Shown: in pieces, positions 26,984-36,113 of the stretch
Numbering within the stretch: position 1 is the stretch's first letter
Layout of the letters: each line of letters begins with the position of its first letter
Assembly: GCA_014859095.1 (NCBI GenBank)
Contig: JACUUV010000008.1
Location: 1 to 64,000 of the forward strand
Reading direction: 5' to 3'
Source of the DNA: Clostridia bacterium
GTDB lineage: Bacteria; Bacillota; Clostridia; Peptostreptococcales; Acidaminobacteraceae
Length of the DNA stretch: 64,000 nt
Made by a program: the position numbers and the translations under genes
Notes under the pieces: generated by a model
What the model was told of the DNA's origin: nothing
What the model saw: only the letters and a program-made list of their open reading frames with translations
Database searches by the model: none

Positions 26984-28012
26984 TTAAAGCCAGTTGATCA
27001 TTTTCGACGCATATTCATCCATTTCATGCTTTTTACTGCGTGTCATAAGATCCAAGACTGCTTCTCTGGCATTCTTATCTTCATAAAGCACACGATAAAG
27101 TTCAGTGGTAATCGGCATTTCAATATTGTGTTTCTCTTTGAGTTGATATGCCGACTTGACTGTATAAGCGCCTTCAACCACCATTCCAATGGTATCGATT
27201 GCCTCTTGCAACTTTTTCCCTTTTCCAATCAGTATGCCACACCGTCTGTTTCGTGAATGCATACTTGTACATGTGACTATCAAATCACCAACTCCGGCAA
27301 GTCCTTTGAATGTATCTGCCTCAGCTCCCATTGCGAGTCCCAATTGAGCAATTTCATTGATACCTCTGGTAATGAGTGCGGCTTTAGCATTATCTCCAAA
27401 ACCAAGACCATCACTAATCCCCGCACCGAGTGCTATAATATTCTTGAGCGCTCCGCTGATTTCAACACCGATTACATCAGGATTGGTATAGATTCTAATA
27501 AACTCATTTGAGAAGAGATCTTGGATAAACTCAGCATGTTCTCTTGATCTAGATGCAGATACCAAAGCCGTCGGCAATTTCAACGCCACTTCTTCAGCAT
27601 GTGATGGACCTGAGAGGACAACAAACTTAGCCTCCGGCAACAATCGCGATGTGATTTGGGAAGGTGTCTCAAGCGTCTCCATATCAATACCTTTCGAGAC
27701 ATTTACCAGAATCATATCAGAACTGATTAGATCTCGGTCAATCATCATTTGCAGTGTGTTTCTGTAGTGTTGGGAAGGTACAGTGAATAAAATGACCTGT
27801 GCGCCTTCCACAGCCGTATTGATATCATTTGTGAAATCTATTCCATCAGGTAAAACCAACCCTGGCAAGTATTTTTCGTTTTTTCTAGTCCTAAGGATCT
27901 CCTTTATCTGTTTTTCGTCACGAGCCCAAGTGACCACATCGTGTCCATTGGAGTCTAGAACCATTGATAATGCAGTCCCCCAGCTTCCTGAAGCTATTAC
28001 AGCAACTTTCAA
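26984..28012 (-). CDS. gpsA: glycerol-3-phosphate dehydrogenase [NAD(P)+]
   Basis: 342 residues. The N-terminal Rossmann motif is ASGSWGTALS; NVSKGID, LSGPSHAEEV and LKNIIALGAGISDGLGFG are family blocks including the catalytic Lys. It makes sn-glycerol-3-phosphate for phospholipids. The start is TTG at 28012 behind AAGGAGG. plsY is not between der and gpsA, and spoIVA does not follow. Confidence 0.96.
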   Translation of the reverse strand: MKVAVIASGSWGTALSMVLDSNGHDVVTWARDEKQIKEILRTRKNEKYLPGLVLPDGIDFTNDINTAVEGAQVILFTVPSQHYRNTLQMMIDRDLISSDMILVNVSKGIDMETLETPSQITSRLLPEAKFVVLSGPSHAEEVALKLPTALVSASRSREHAEFIQDLFSNEFIRIYTNPDVIGVEISGALKNIIALGAGISDGLGFGDNAKAALITRGINEIAQLGLAMGAEADTFKGLAGVGDLIVTCTSMHSRNRRCGILIGKGKKLQEAIDTIGMVVEGAYTVKSAYQLKEKHNIEMPITTELYRVLYEDKNAREAVLDLMTRSKKHEMDEYASKMINWL

Positions 28013-28069
28013 TTTATTCCTCCTTATTATCTATAGCCATTATTACATATTAACATTACACCATCTGTT

Positions 28070-28078
28070 ATTATACCA
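28070..28078 (-). promoter_or_regulatory. extended -10 of the gpsA operon
   Basis: TGGTATAAT on the minus strand, right after the der terminator and about 60 bases before the TTG start. No clear -35. Confidence 0.55.
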
Positions 28079-28085
28079 TATGACA

Positions 28086-28117
28086 TACAAAAAACCCAAG
28101 ATATTCACTTGGGTTTT
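28086..28117 (-). terminator. terminator of the DUF512-der operon
   Basis: AAAACCCAAG (28091-28100) pairs with CTTGGGTTTT (28108-28117), with further T on the minus strand. Confidence 0.88.
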
Positions 28118-28123
28118 TCTAGG

Positions 28124-29440
28124 TTAGCCTCTTGCTTTCACATTGAATACAATAGGTGTGCCCTCAAAGTTGAAATTCTTTCTGATTTGATTCTCCAAAT
28201 AACGGACATATGAAAAATGTGCCAATTCCTTGTCATTGACGAATAGAACGAATGTTGGCGGTTTGACGGAAGCTTGGGTCGCATAGTAAATCTTGAGTCT
28301 CTTACCCTTGTCCGAAGGAGGCTGATTAAGCGCCATCGCTTCATTGAGCACGTCGTTAAGGACGCCTGTAGAAATTCTAAGGGCATGATTGTTCGAGACG
28401 TAAATTGCCTGATCAAGCAATTGCATAACTCTCTGTCCTGTAACAGCGGATACGAACATCATGGTTGCATATGGCATATAGGCGAACTGCTCGCGAATCA
28501 CCCTTTGAAATTCATAAAGCGTATCATTGTCTTTAACAAGCAAATCCCACTTATTGACTACGAACACCGCTGCACGTCCAGCTTCATGGGCATATCCAGC
28601 TACTTTTTTGTCTTGATCGGTAATGCCATCTTTGGCGTCAATCATAATAAAACACACATCTGAGCGCTCAATGGCTGAAATCGTACGAATAACACTGTAT
28701 TTCTCTATTTTTTCATTGACTTTATTTTGTCTTCTAAGCCCTGCCGTATCAATGAGTACAAACTTTTGCCCATTATACTCGAAAGGTGTGTCGATTGCAT
28801 CACGGGTCGTTCCGGCAATTTCGGAGACAATGACTCTGTTTTCTCCTATGATCTTGTTCACCATCGATGACTTACCAACATTCGGTTTTCCAATGAAACA
28901 AATTTTTATGGCTTCTTCTTCTTCGACAAGTTCTGACTCCTCAGGAAATAATTTTACAATTTCATCCAAAAGATCTCCTATTCCAAGAACATTGACCGAA
29001 GAAATCATTATGGGTTCACCTAATCCGAGATTGTAATAATCATAAAAGAAGTCAGGTTCTTTGTACTGATCAATTTTATTGAGTACTAGAATTACAGGTT
29101 TTTTTGAGATTCTCAACATTTGAGCAATCTCTTCATCAGCTGTTGTATATGTGTTCTTACCGTCACATAGGAACAGAATGACATCTGCAGTATCTATTGC
29201 GATCTGTGCTTGATCACGCATCTGAGACAGTATGACATCCGATGAGTTGGGTTCTATACCACCCGTGTCTATTAATGTGAAATTATGTGTCAACCATTCG
29301 CAATCGGCATAAACCCTGTCACGAGTAACACCCGGTGTGTCTTCAACAATCGAGATTCTCCTTCCGGCGATTCTATTGAAAAAGGTCGACTTGCCTACGT
29401 TGGGTCTACCGACCACGGCAACTATGGGATTTCTACTCAT
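28124..29440 (-). CDS. der: ribosome-assembly GTPase Der (EngA)
   Basis: 438 residues with two tandem GTPase domains, each with its P-loop (GRPNVGKSTFFNR near residue 9; GKPNVGKSSMVNK near 182), and a C-terminal KH-like domain. It acts in 50S maturation. The start is at 29440 behind GGAGG and overlaps the upstream DUF512 gene by 8 bases. Confidence 0.97.
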   Translation of the reverse strand: MSRNPIVAVVGRPNVGKSTFFNRIAGRRISIVEDTPGVTRDRVYADCEWLTHNFTLIDTGGIEPNSSDVILSQMRDQAQIAIDTADVILFLCDGKNTYTTADEEIAQMLRISKKPVILVLNKIDQYKEPDFFYDYYNLGLGEPIMISSVNVLGIGDLLDEIVKLFPEESELVEEEEAIKICFIGKPNVGKSSMVNKIIGENRVIVSEIAGTTRDAIDTPFEYNGQKFVLIDTAGLRRQNKVNEKIEKYSVIRTISAIERSDVCFIMIDAKDGITDQDKKVAGYAHEAGRAAVFVVNKWDLLVKDNDTLYEFQRVIREQFAYMPYATMMFVSAVTGQRVMQLLDQAIYVSNNHALRISTGVLNDVLNEAMALNQPPSDKGKRLKIYYATQASVKPPTFVLFVNDKELAHFSYVRYLENQIRKNFNFEGTPIVFNVKARG

Positions 29441-30749
29441 TGGATCCTCCATTCAAAATATGTTTCAATAAATCCTCACCATCCACTTTGACTTTCAGGA
29501 CAGGAACATTAAAGTAATCTGATAAATCATCTATAGTGACATCATCCAATAAAATAACATCTTCAGATTTGAAAATTGATTCCGGCAAAAGTATTCGATC
29601 ATAATCCTCCACCGTTCCCAGCTGCGCTTTTATGTCCGTTCCGGTCAATAGACCAACCACAGTGATGCGTTGACCGAAAAAGTTGTTGACCACCGTTTTG
29701 ATATCAATCTGGACGTCAGGGTTTCTTGATGCGATTTTTTCGCAAATGGTTTTCATATATGGGCTTGCGGCCACACCAGTTACAACCAATACTTTTTGTT
29801 TGGTTCTTGGTTTTTCTGTATATTTTTCGAGCATTTCATCTACTTCTGTGATCAATTTTCTGATCATTCCAATACCGTCCTCAAGTTGAATATACCCCTC
29901 ATAAGAGTCATCTTCAGGAAAATCACGTTCAGCTTGGATATAAAATTCATCTGCCAAAAAAGCGAATCTTGTATCATGAATCGCGAGCACTTTATGTTGA
30001 AAAGCGTCCACAATTGCTATTGTTTCTTCAGCCACTTTTTTATCTACAGGTCTCATCTCAATCAATCCGTCGCGATGTCTGGTCAGACCAATCGGTACTA
30101 CAGCCACACTGTTCAAAGACGGATATAAGCGTATAAGATCGTTGAGTGTTTGATCAAGAGCATCGCCATCATTATAACCTGGGCAAAGTACTATTTGGAC
30201 ATTGATCACAATACCACTTTGAGTCAACTTTTCCAATCGCTCCATGATATTGCCCGCAAATCTGTTGCCCAGCATTTTTTTTCTGAGTTCCGGATCGGTT
30301 GTATGTACCGAAACATTGATCGGACTGATATGGTATTCGATGATTCGATCAATATCAGCTTCTTTGAGGTTGGTCAAAGTTACAAAATTGCCTTGAAGAA
30401 AGGATAATCTGGAATCATCATCTTTAAAATAAAGCGTTTCCCTCATACCTTTTGGCAACTGATCTATAAAGCAAAACACGCAATTGTTTGAACATCTTTT
30501 GGCATGATCAATGATGGGATTGACAAAATCAATTCCAAGAGGTTCATCATAATCTTTATCAATTTCAAGTGACCAGATTTCTCCAGATTTTTTTTGTATG
30601 TCAACTTCTATATATTCATCGTGACATAAATAAATAAAATCCATGATATCAACGATTTCACGCCCATTGATTGATAAAAGGACATCGCCCTCTTCGACTT
30701 CGAGTTCCTCAGCTATAGAATTTTTATACACTTTTTTGATATGATTCAT
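29433..30749 (-). CDS. PDZ / radical SAM / DUF512 protein
   Basis: 438 residues. An N-terminal PDZ-like part (about 1-60, GDVLLSINGREIVDIMDF) is followed by a radical SAM cluster of the Cx3Cx2C form in RCSNNCVFCFIDQLPKG (about residues 80-96) and a C-terminal DUF512 domain (from about 290). It is the conserved TIGR03279-type family next to der in Clostridia. The reaction is not known. Confidence 0.93.
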   Translation of the reverse strand: MNHIKKVYKNSIAEELEVEEGDVLLSINGREIVDIMDFIYLCHDEYIEVDIQKKSGEIWSLEIDKDYDEPLGIDFVNPIIDHAKRCSNNCVFCFIDQLPKGMRETLYFKDDDSRLSFLQGNFVTLTNLKEADIDRIIEYHISPINVSVHTTDPELRKKMLGNRFAGNIMERLEKLTQSGIVINVQIVLCPGYNDGDALDQTLNDLIRLYPSLNSVAVVPIGLTRHRDGLIEMRPVDKKVAEETIAIVDAFQHKVLAIHDTRFAFLADEFYIQAERDFPEDDSYEGYIQLEDGIGMIRKLITEVDEMLEKYTEKPRTKQKVLVVTGVAASPYMKTICEKIASRNPDVQIDIKTVVNNFFGQRITVVGLLTGTDIKAQLGTVEDYDRILLPESIFKSEDVILLDDVTIDDLSDYFNVPVLKVKVDGEDLLKHILNGGSNE

Positions 30750-30795
30750 CCAATCACCTTTCCAAACCTATAAAACTACAATCGTACAATAGATA

Positions 30796-30824
30796 ATTGT
30801 AATACAATTCAGGCACAATTTCAA
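30796..30824 (-). promoter_or_regulatory. promoter of the DUF512-der operon
   Basis: TTGAAA (30824-30819) and TACAAT (30801-30796) on the minus strand with a 17-base spacer. Confidence 0.7.
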
Positions 30825-30833
30825 CACTTTTTA

Positions 30834-31652
30834 TTATTTGAGTTGGACTATAGCACTCATCATACCACGTTTTCCTCCTTTTGCTCTCCTATGTGAATGG
30901 TATTTTTCGGGATTGCAGATGGTGCAATCAGAATCGATTTCCAGATGTTTTTGCAAAATTCCCGCATCCCGTAAAAGTTTGGCGTTTGCTTCTTTTAGGT
31001 CAATCATGTATTTGCCGTATCTTTTCGGAATGACAAAATCCCTCAATGAATCCACAGAGAATTTCATTTTGAGCGCATCAATGACGTCATCTCCAATTTC
31101 ATAACAGCAAATTCCCGCACTATGCCCAATTCCTATCCTGATATCAGATTCGGAAGAACCATATACTGAAACCATTTTACGGACTGCTTCAACTCCAATT
31201 GCCTTGGCTGTTCCCACCCAGCCACTATGAACAGTCGCCACTACATGTTTCACTGGATCGTATAAGATCAATGGAACACAGTCAGCGTAGAAAGTCACTA
31301 AAAGCACATCTTTTCGGTTGGTCATCAAACCATCTGTGACAGCTGATATATACATTTCAAACCCTTCAAGAGGCGTGTTTTCAAGTTCAACTTTTTCCAT
31401 AGATTCAAAATTGGTTTTCTCATCAATAATCACCACATTCTCTGAGTGAACCTGCTGGGCTAAAATGATTATCTTAGAATCAGTTCCCAGTTCAGTTAAT
31501 GCTCGTCTTATATTCTCAAGAACATTGTCTCTATAATCATCACCAAATAATCCGGTATTCATAGATGAGTATGGTCCAGTGCTGACACCACCCAAACGTG
31601 TGGTAATTCCATGAATCAAATGATCACTATTCAGCAATTTGAAGTTATTCAA
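30834..31652 (-). CDS. pgeF: peptidoglycan editing factor PgeF (YlmD/DUF152)
   Basis: 272 residues of the multicopper-polyphenol-oxidoreductase-like family. The metal-site residues are seen as His in LAQQVHSENV, Cys in YADCVPL and His in VHSGWVGT. E. coli PgeF removes muropeptides that carry L-Ser in place of L-Ala; relatives also act on purine nucleosides. The start is TTG at 31652 behind GGAGGTG. In Clostridia it commonly follows nrdR in the ftsZ neighbourhood. Confidence 0.92.
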   Translation of the reverse strand: MNNFKLLNSDHLIHGITTRLGGVSTGPYSSMNTGLFGDDYRDNVLENIRRALTELGTDSKIIILAQQVHSENVVIIDEKTNFESMEKVELENTPLEGFEMYISAVTDGLMTNRKDVLLVTFYADCVPLILYDPVKHVVATVHSGWVGTAKAIGVEAVRKMVSVYGSSESDIRIGIGHSAGICCYEIGDDVIDALKMKFSVDSLRDFVIPKRYGKYMIDLKEANAKLLRDAGILQKHLEIDSDCTICNPEKYHSHRRAKGGKRGMMSAIVQLK

Positions 31653-31677
31653 TATAAAACACCTCCCTATTTACAGT

Positions 31678-31707
31678 TTAAAAAAAAGCAGCGAAATCAC
31701 TGCTTTC
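31678..31707 (-). terminator. terminator after nrdR
   Basis: A 10-base arm (31685-31694) pairs with 31697-31706, with one G-U pair in the RNA, followed by T residues on the minus strand. Confidence 0.8.
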
Positions 31708-31709
31708 TC

Positions 31710-32177
31710 TTATATCATATTGGTTTTTTCATTTAACAGTTTGGTCAGTTCATTTATGAAAGTATTGATGTCCTTGAATTGTCTATAAACAGAGGCAAAT
31801 CTTACATACGACACTTCATCAAGATCCTTAAGTCCCGACATGACAAGTTCTCCGATCCACTCTGACTGAATTTCCTTTTCCATGGAACTGTGAAGTTTGG
31901 ACTCGATATTATCAATCAGTCTTTCCATCTGTTCCATGGATACTGGCCGTTTCTCACAAGCTCTGATGATTCCGTTCAGTACCTTCATTCTGTTATACGA
32001 TTCTCGGTTTCCATTTTTCTTAACGATGATGATAGGAATCTCTTCGATTTTTTCATAAGTGGTAAATCGTTGCTTGCAATTCATACATTCTCTTCGACGT
32101 CTAATGACATGACCGTCGTCTGTCGGTCTTGAATCGATTACCTTGGATTCTAAACTGCTACAATAAGGACACTTCAT
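31710..32177 (-). CDS. nrdR: transcriptional regulator NrdR
   Basis: 155 residues. An N-terminal zinc ribbon (CPYC, then CMNC) is followed by an ATP-cone domain (from about residue 48). NrdR represses ribonucleotide reductase genes according to dATP/ATP. The start is taken at 32177, because GAGGTG lies 6 bases before it; the ATG at 32183 sits too close to that site. Confidence 0.96.
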   Translation of the reverse strand: MKCPYCSSLESKVIDSRPTDDGHVIRRRRECMNCKQRFTTYEKIEEIPIIIVKKNGNRESYNRMKVLNGIIRACEKRPVSMEQMERLIDNIESKLHSSMEKEIQSEWIGELVMSGLKDLDEVSYVRFASVYRQFKDINTFINELTKLLNEKTNMI

Positions 32178-32209
32178 ACTCATCACCTCAACTAATTTAA
32201 TTGATCCAA

Positions 32210-32236
32210 AAATAAAACCTTGCAAGAAGCAAGGTT
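32210..32236 (-). terminator. terminator at the end of ftsZ
   Basis: AACCTTGC (32216-32223) pairs with GCAAGGTT (32229-32236) around AAGAA, with T-rich sequence after it on the minus strand. It reaches into the ftsZ stop codon and stands only about 35 bases before the nrdR start. Confidence 0.82.
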
Positions 32237-33314
32237 ATCGTTTTTTTCTTAAGAATGTAGGAATATCAAAGGTGTCATCCTCGCTCTGTTCAGCTTCTAC
32301 TTGTTGAACTTTCGGGGCTTCAGTTTTTAATGTTTTGGACTCTGTCTTGATTTCTGGCTTAAATGATTCGAATCCTGTAGCAATTACAGTAACAGTGATT
32401 TCGTCCTTTAAGGACTCATCGATCACTGCACCCATTATAATGTTTGCATCTGGATCCGCTTCTCTATATACCAAATCCGCGGCTTGCTGTATTTCCATCA
32501 TTCCAAGTGATTTTCCACCTCTGATGTTCAGCAGAATTCCTTTGGAGCCTTTGATGGAAGTTTCAAGTAATGGACTATGGATGGCCTGATTCGTTGCGTC
32601 GATCGCACGATCGTCACCACTTGAAGAACCAATACCCATGTGAGCGAGACCTTGTTCATACATGATGGTCTTGACGTCTGCGAAATCCACATTGATCAGT
32701 CCGGTTTCCGTAATGGTATTGGAAATACCCTGAACACCTTGTCTGAGCACATCATCCGCTATAGTGAACGCATCGAGGATTGAAGTCCTTTTTTCAACGA
32801 TTTCGAGTAGGCGATCATTTGGAATTGTAATGAGCGTATCAACACGTCTTTTAAGTTCCTCAATGCCCTCTTCAGCATGTTTCATTCTTCTTTTGCCTTC
32901 AAACGAAAATGGTTTTGTGACAACACCAACAGTCAAAATGCCCATTTCTTTTGCTATTTCAGCAACGATTGGAGCTGCTCCGGTTCCAGTTCCGCCCCCC
33001 ATGCCCGCGGTAATGAACACCATATCCGCGCCTTGAAGCGCCTGATAAATATCATCTCTACTTTCTTCAGCGGCCTTCTTGCCCACTTCTGGATTCGCAC
33101 CCGCTCCAAGTCCACGCGTCAATTTTTCGCCAATTTGCAATTTATATTCTGCAGCTGAGCTGTAGAGTGCTTGTTTATCTGTGTTGATTGCAATGAATTG
33201 AACGCCTTTGAGATTTGACTTGATCATTCTGTTGACAGCGTTGTTACCTCCACCGCCAACACCAATTACTTTAAGCTGGGCAAATTCTTCAACAGCAACA
33301 TCAAATTCTAACAT
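32235..33314 (-). CDS. ftsZ: cell division protein FtsZ
   Basis: 359 residues. The tubulin-like GTP site [10 protein letters not shown] is present, the N-terminus has [17 protein letters not shown], and the protein ends with the conserved tail [14 protein letters not shown], which binds SepF/FtsA. It has its own promoter and a leader of about 165 bases, separate from the upstream division operon. Confidence 0.98.
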   Translation of the reverse strand: MLEFDVAVEEFAQLKVIGVGGGGNNAVNRMIKSNLKGVQFIAINTDKQALYSSAAEYKLQIGEKLTRGLGAGANPEVGKKAAEESRDDIYQALQGADMVFITAGMGGGTGTGAAPIVAEIAKEMGILTVGVVTKPFSFEGKRRMKHAEEGIEELKRRVDTLITIPNDRLLEIVEKRTSILDAFTIADDVLRQGVQGISNTITETGLINVDFADVKTIMYEQGLAHMGIGSSSGDDRAIDATNQAIHSPLLETSIKGSKGILLNIRGGKSLGMMEIQQAADLVYREADPDANIIMGAVIDESLKDEITVTVIATGFESFKPEIKTESKTLKTEAPKVQQVEAEQSEDDTFDIPTFLRKKR

Positions 33315-33485
33315 GTAAATCCTCCTTATCCCGCAAAGTAATAACTTTCAGGTGTTTATAATCTATGATATAAACGTGCTACTTTTTATCTGCAATAATT
33401 TACTACATCCATAAAACAATCCTGATGAATTTCGTAGGCATTCGCAATATGTATTGCTGTAAATACCTAGAACTCCACTACATAT
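33315..33485 (-). other. ftsZ 5' leader, no structure recognised
   Basis: About 170 transcribed bases between the likely ftsZ promoter and the ftsZ start codon, with AAGGAGG at the end. I see no riboswitch consensus, no convincing small gene, and no terminator. Confidence 0.5.
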
Positions 33486-33514
33486 AGTATATACTTTTTT
33501 TTGTTATTTTGGAA
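33486..33514 (-). promoter_or_regulatory. probable promoter of ftsZ
   Basis: TATACT (33491-33486) with a weak -35 TTCCAA (33514-33509), 17 bases apart, on the minus strand. Runs of A and T upstream (to about 33560) could act as an UP element. Confidence 0.5.
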
Positions 33515-33581
33515 TATTTTTTTGGAAAAAAAAATATTTTTTGATAAAGTCAAGACAATCCAGGTCCAAAGGCTTATAAAA

Positions 33582-33926
33582 TCAATTTTTCCCTCGATAT
33601 TTATCTATGGTATATCGTCTTATACTACCGATATTGTTGAAAAGACGGGTTCCAAAAACAAATATGGCAGCATAATAAATCGGCACTCCGAGCTTGTCTC
33701 CCAAATATGAAAGACTGATTGCCAAAAGTGCGTTGACAATAAAACCACTGAAAAATATCACAGCGTCAAAATTATCTTCCAGACTGGCTCTAAGTGCTCC
33801 CAAAATAGAGTCAATGGCCGCCAATATTCCAACTGAAATATATAGGGATGAAATAGTCGAAAACTCATATGGCAAATAAAGACCGATCAAAATACCCGCT
33901 AATATTCCTAATATTGCAATAATCAT
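33582..33926 (-). CDS. sbp: small basic family protein (DUF1290, Sbp)
   Basis: 114 residues with three hydrophobic helices and the family block GAIDSILGALRASLEDNFD-like sequence (here AAIDSILGALRASLED). Found next to DUF881 genes and ftsZ in many Bacillota; function unknown. The start at 33926 follows GGAGG; the longer open frame is not used. Confidence 0.9.
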   Translation of the reverse strand: MIIAILGILAGILIGLYLPYEFSTISSLYISVGILAAIDSILGALRASLEDNFDAVIFFSGFIVNALLAISLSYLGDKLGVPIYYAAIFVFGTRLFNNIGSIRRYTIDKYRGKN

Positions 33927-33943
33927 AATCTTGCCTCCATTCG

Positions 33944-34648
33944 TTAATTCAAGTATTGATAATCCACAAATCCGTAATATGCAGGAATATTGATATTGAT
34001 GGAAGTGTTTACTTCCACGAAAAGGCCCCATTGTCTGAGACTCTCACTATAACTTCCGGGCGCATTGATTGCCGACTCCAGAAATTTGCGATCTCCGATG
34101 GCTTGTATAATATAAGGTGGTGCGAATACTTGATCATTCACTTTTATAGTCGGTCCTGTACACTGTACCTTGGACTTGTTGAAAACAACGCGTTCATTGT
34201 TTATGGATATTGCTTCGGCACCGGCATTTCTGAGATCATTGACCATTGCTCTGATATCAATGTCGTGAACAAGTAGATTGTTCGGGTTTTCATTCTCACC
34301 CAATTCCCTTATGCCGTCAGTAACGATGATTATTACTCCCGGACCTTCAAGGTTTGTCAAGCCTGCGATTTTACGGGTTGACTCGATTTCCGATTTAAGA
34401 AATGCCTCATAGTCGATTTCTTCGTCATCTTTTGCCGTCTGATAAGCGTCAATTTGAGATTTGATTTCATTTATTTTACTATTCAATTGGTCTATTTCCG
34501 ATTTTTGGCTTTCGAGTTCGATGCTAAAGGCATACATATCTTTTATGGACATGTATTTGGCACCACTGGAAACCAACCTCACTTGCAGTGCGATGAAAAT
34601 TCCAAGCAGCACTGATAAAAAAATGAGGACATTTTTTTTATTGGACAT
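33944..34648 (-). CDS. DUF881 family protein (second copy)
   Basis: 234 residues: one N-terminal membrane helix, a coiled coil (about 40-75), and the DUF881 domain with GPGVIIIVTDG and AEAISINNERVV. It lies 10 bases after the first copy. The family is typical of Gram-positive division clusters, and its role is not established. Confidence 0.92.
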   Translation of the reverse strand: MSNKKNVLIFLSVLLGIFIALQVRLVSSGAKYMSIKDMYAFSIELESQKSEIDQLNSKINEIKSQIDAYQTAKDDEEIDYEAFLKSEIESTRKIAGLTNLEGPGVIIIVTDGIRELGENENPNNLLVHDIDIRAMVNDLRNAGAEAISINNERVVFNKSKVQCTGPTIKVNDQVFAPPYIIQAIGDRKFLESAINAPGSYSESLRQWGLFVEVNTSININIPAYYGFVDYQYLN

Positions 34649-34657
34649 TAACTCACC

Positions 34658-35368
34658 TTACCTCACAGTATTGGCGTATTGAAATTTGATGCTACCGTTA
34701 AATGCCGGCAACTCAATAGTCTCCACTTGTTTCACTTCGATGTAATAACCGATTTCCCGGATGTTCTGAACAATTCCAAATCTCTGATTCAGTGCGCCAT
34801 CAAGAGTTCTGGAATTTCCTATGGCTTTGATCACAAAAGGCGGGCTGATTGGAATTGTATTGACGTTCACTTGGGTTCCTGCCAACCTGACTTCCGTATT
34901 GTTGACCATTCGCTGCTCATTTATGGATATAGCTTCAGCCCCGGCAGAATTGAGTTCGTTGATCAGATCCAAAATCAATTTGTAATCGTAAGCGATATTC
35001 TTATCCAGCCCTAGATTCACATCTTGTGGCGGATTGTCTATCGTAATCATTATTCCCATTCCAGAAACCTTTGTCATGCCGGAAAAGGACTTGAACCGAT
35101 TCAACTCATCAGTAAGATTCTTGATAATCGCATTTTCATTCGATGCGGAATCTTGAATTTCATCCAATTGGCCCTCAAGCCTCGAGATTTCTTCAACCAG
35201 TTTCTCTTTTTCCGAATTTACTGCGGCAAGCTCGTTCAGAATGCCAACTGTTTTCTGCGTCGGTGTCGAACCGTTCAAATATGTGCCTTGTATAAATTTC
35301 ATCTGAAATGCGATGAACACGCCTAAAACGATGCATGCAAGACCTATCCAAAAATAATCTTTTTTCAT
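34658..35368 (-). CDS. DUF881 family protein (first copy)
   Basis: 236 residues with the same layout as the copy downstream: membrane helix, coiled coil, then DUF881 with GMGIMITIDNPP and AEAISINEQRMV. The two are clear tandem paralogues. The coiled coils may let them pair, which is inference. Confidence 0.92.
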   Translation of the reverse strand: MKKDYFWIGLACIVLGVFIAFQMKFIQGTYLNGSTPTQKTVGILNELAAVNSEKEKLVEEISRLEGQLDEIQDSASNENAIIKNLTDELNRFKSFSGMTKVSGMGIMITIDNPPQDVNLGLDKNIAYDYKLILDLINELNSAGAEAISINEQRMVNNTEVRLAGTQVNVNTIPISPPFVIKAIGNSRTLDGALNQRFGIVQNIREIGYYIEVKQVETIELPAFNGSIKFQYANTVR

Positions 35369-35376
35369 TGATTCGC

Positions 35377-36096
35377 CTACTCTCCAAAAGGTCTATAGAC
35401 AGGTAGACCTGCACTGCTGACGTCTATAGTTCCAGTTATTATATCTTCCGACTTCAAAGCTTCATATATATTGATGAAGTCATTGAATTTGGTTTCAATT
35501 TCAGAACCGTTCCCAAATCTCACTTTCAGTTCTCCGAATCTCAGCATTATGCCGTCGTGTTCATAACTGATGACCGGAATTTCCTCAATATGACTTTTTT
35601 TGAGCAATTGTATTAAGAGTACGATATTCTCCAGCAAGTACTTTTTCTGCACAATGATCGTCTGCCCGGTTGAAAAACTATCAAACGCAAAGCCCTCTAC
35701 TGTATAGCCATCCATAGGTTCATCAAGAACCTTAAGTACATGCAGTGAGTCATCCAGAGACAATATGATATCGGAATAAACGATGTTGAAGTAATGTTCT
35801 CTGAATACAATGTCAAGTTTAAGAGTGTGTGGAAACTTCTTTTCGACCTTGACAGACTCAATATAGGGATGTGTCTCCAGTTGAGTCTTCACGTCACGTG
35901 GTTTGACCATGAAATACGAGACCCCCAGTTCCACTCTGGAATATCTTTGAATTTCATAAAGATCTATATTGTCATTCAAATTATATTCAATTTTTTGGAT
36001 ACGAAGAATCTCCGTATTTCCATAGACATAATAAGCCCCATATACCAATGCCCCAAGTAAAATCAACAGCATGAGGCGTTTGAAAAATTTCTTCAT
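35377..36096 (-). CDS. ftsQ: cell division protein FtsQ/DivIB
   Basis: 239 residues. A short basic N-terminus, one membrane helix (about 8-25), then an external POTRA-type domain (LRIQKIEYNLNDNIDLYEIQRYS) and the FtsQ beta domain. It links FtsL and the division synthase. Position between murG and the DUF881 pair supports the call. Confidence 0.9.
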   Translation of the reverse strand: MKKFFKRLMLLILLGALVYGAYYVYGNTEILRIQKIEYNLNDNIDLYEIQRYSRVELGVSYFMVKPRDVKTQLETHPYIESVKVEKKFPHTLKLDIVFREHYFNIVYSDIILSLDDSLHVLKVLDEPMDGYTVEGFAFDSFSTGQTIIVQKKYLLENIVLLIQLLKKSHIEEIPVISYEHDGIMLRFGELKVRFGNGSEIETKFNDFINIYEALKSEDIITGTIDVSSAGLPVYRPFGE

Positions 36097-36113
36097 AAAA
36101 GCTCCTGTCCACC

